The notes under the pieces are model-generated. The model did no database searches and was not told the DNA's origin. It saw only the letters and a list, made by a program, of their open reading frames with translations. A stretch of 64,000 nucleotides of DNA, taken from Chitinophagaceae bacterium. GTDB taxonomy: Bacteria > Bacteroidota > Bacteroidia > Chitinophagales > Chitinophagaceae. Shown here one piece after another: positions 62,771-64,000 of the stretch. Position 1 is the first letter of the stretch. Each line of letters starts with the position of its first letter. Both the position numbers and the translations under genes were made by a program. Location: positions 342,238 through 406,237 of the forward strand of contig JAMLHK010000003.1 in the NCBI GenBank assembly GCA_023957155.1, written 5' to 3'.

Positions 62771-64000
62771 ATGAGAAACCAACGAATGATAAACCCGTCC
62801 TGGCTGGCATTATCGGACTATATCTCGGCCGCCCTGGCGTGGATCGTTGCGTTCTTCATTCGAAAATATTTATCAGATTTCGAACTCAATGCCGGAACAG
62901 AACTGTTATACAACACCAGACTTCAGCTCAGTCTTATTTTTATTCCGGGTGGCTGGCTGATACTGTTCATGCTGCTGGGCAGCTATCATCATTCGCTTTA
63001 TACCCGTTCGTATGTACAGGAATTTATGTTAATCTTTTTCGCAACCCTGAGCGGAAGCCTCGTGCTGTTCTTTCTTTTGGTGCTGGATGATAAAGAAGCC
63101 CATTACCCGTATTACTATAAAGCATTCTTTTCCCTCTTTATCGTCCATCTCGGTTTCTTCTGGACTGGACGAATGTTGTTTCTTAATAAAGCCAAAAAAC
63201 AGTTGAGGAAAGGATACGTACGGTTCAACACCATCCTGATAGGCAACAACCCAACGGCTCTGTCGGTATATAAGGAAATAAAAAAGAACGAAGCCGTCCT
63301 CGGTTACAAATTCACCGGGTTTATTAATATTCATTCAGCTCCGTTGGATTCGCTCAGCAGGTTCCTTCCGGCTTTGGGATATCTGGAACAACTGGAAAAG
63401 ATTCTCGAAGAAGAAAATCCGGATCAGGTAATCATTTCCGGAGAAAACCTTTCTCCCGCCGAAACAACCTCCATCATTAACCGCATCAGCGAAAAAGATT
63501 TGGAGATCAAGATTACCCCCAATAACCTGGATATCCTCACCGGATCGGTACATACCCGCAATGTGCTGGACGCTCCTCTTATAGAAATCAAAACAGGTCT
63601 GATGCCCGAATGGCAACTGAACCTCATTCGGCTAACGGACGCCACGATTTCTGTGCTTTCACTGATCCTGCTATCGCCATTGATTCTATATGCTGCTATC
63701 CGGGTTAAGAAATCTTCTGCGGGCCCCATCCTGTTCAGACAACAGAGAATAGGTTATAAAGGCAGGCCTTTCATCATGTACAAATTTCGTTCGATGTACA
63801 CAGATGCCGAAAAAAACGGTCCCGCCCTTTCCTCTCAAAACGATCCCCGGATCACCAAATGGGGCAGGACCATGCGCAAGTGGCGTATTGACGAACTACC
63901 GCAGTTTTGGAATGTCATCAAAGGAGATATGAACCTCGTGGGACCCCGGCCGGAGAGGCAGTACTATATAGACCAGATTAATCAACGAACACCTTACTTC
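62771..64000 (+). CDS. Polyprenyl-phosphate sugar-1-phosphate transferase (WcaJ/PssY type), 3' end missing
   Basis: The ATG at 62771 opens a frame that runs out of the window after 410 codons. Five hydrophobic segments (four in the first 120 residues) are followed by a CoA-binding-like region, and the C-terminal part shows the sugar-transferase domain: a membrane segment near 295-315, QQRIGYKGRPFIMYKFRSM near 326, DPRITKWGR, and GDMNLVGPRPER near 390. These enzymes place the first sugar-phosphate on undecaprenyl phosphate for exopolysaccharide synthesis. The preceding oxidoreductase gene lies 21 bases upstream. Confidence 0.93.
   Translation, partial: MRNQRMINPSWLALSDYISAALAWIVAFFIRKYLSDFELNAGTELLYNTRLQLSLIFIPGGWLILFMLLGSYHHSLYTRSYVQEFMLIFFATLSGSLVLFFLLVLDDKEAHYPYYYKAFFSLFIVHLGFFWTGRMLFLNKAKKQLRKGYVRFNTILIGNNPTALSVYKEIKKNEAVLGYKFTGFINIHSAPLDSLSRFLPALGYLEQLEKILEEENPDQVIISGENLSPAETTSIINRISEKDLEIKITPNNLDILTGSVHTRNVLDAPLIEIKTGLMPEWQLNLIRLTDATISVLSLILLSPLILYAAIRVKKSSAGPILFRQQRIGYKGRPFIMYKFRSMYTDAEKNGPALSSQNDPRITKWGRTMRKWRIDELPQFWNVIKGDMNLVGPRPERQYYIDQINQRTPYF

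Overview
The window reads as chromosomal DNA of a Bacteroidota bacterium, most likely a member of the Chitinophagaceae or a near relative. The main signs are two SusC/SusD pairs, a hybrid two-component regulator, lipoproteins with Bacteroidota-type lipoboxes, Omp28, DUF4625 and DUF6029 proteins, and promoters of the TTTG-N19-21-TAnnTTTG type (-33/-7). The species is not identified.

Layout. 1-11.7 kb is a small glycan-utilisation locus on the minus strand (SusD fragment, SusC, GH31 alpha-xylosidase-like enzyme) with a divergent hybrid two-component regulator and a four-fold direct-repeat array between them. 11.8-17.2 kb is housekeeping: a SAM hydrolase family protein, tRNA-Lys, a Na+/H+ antiporter, two NAD(P)-binding proteins and a VOC protein. 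17.3-24.0 kb is a sulfur island: a family 2A encapsulin shell, its cysteine desulfurase cargo, and a SAM-riboswitch-controlled cystathionine gamma-synthase/lyase. It is bracketed by long inverted repeats that carry duplicated 19-codon mini-ORFs and a GxxExxY-gene minisatellite. 24.1-39.8 kb is a long run of TonB-dependent transport genes: a TonB receptor, a Cys-rich propeller lipoprotein, an HMA-domain receptor, then SusC, SusD, a DUF4625 lipoprotein with a His-rich tail, a TlpA-like protein, DUF6029 and Omp28. It looks like a transition-metal acquisition system, copper being the best guess, with two operons sharing a palindromic operator.

39.8-44.6 kb has a truncated tRNA-Cys, an ABC exporter operon and a GH28-like enzyme. 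44.6-54.4 kb is an accessory or defence island: a Fic remnant, ParDE, a candidate toxin-like pair, long hairpins, an HTH protein, an AAA ATPase-DUF4435 fusion resembling single-gene PARIS, a TPR membrane protein, a nuclease-like protein and a PLD-zinc-ribbon protein. 54.5-64 kb returns to core-type genes: GH18, an amidohydrolase, an outer-membrane barrel, an MNT-HEPN operon, a thioredoxin/rhodanese pair, a parvulin, a Gfo/Idh/MocA oxidoreductase and a truncated sugar transferase at the right edge.

The most interesting signals are the inverted-repeat-bracketed encapsulin island, the minisatellite built from an internally deleted GxxExxY gene, the putative metal locus with an S-box-like leader, and the defence island. 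All function calls are by motif and family recognition only; no searches were run.
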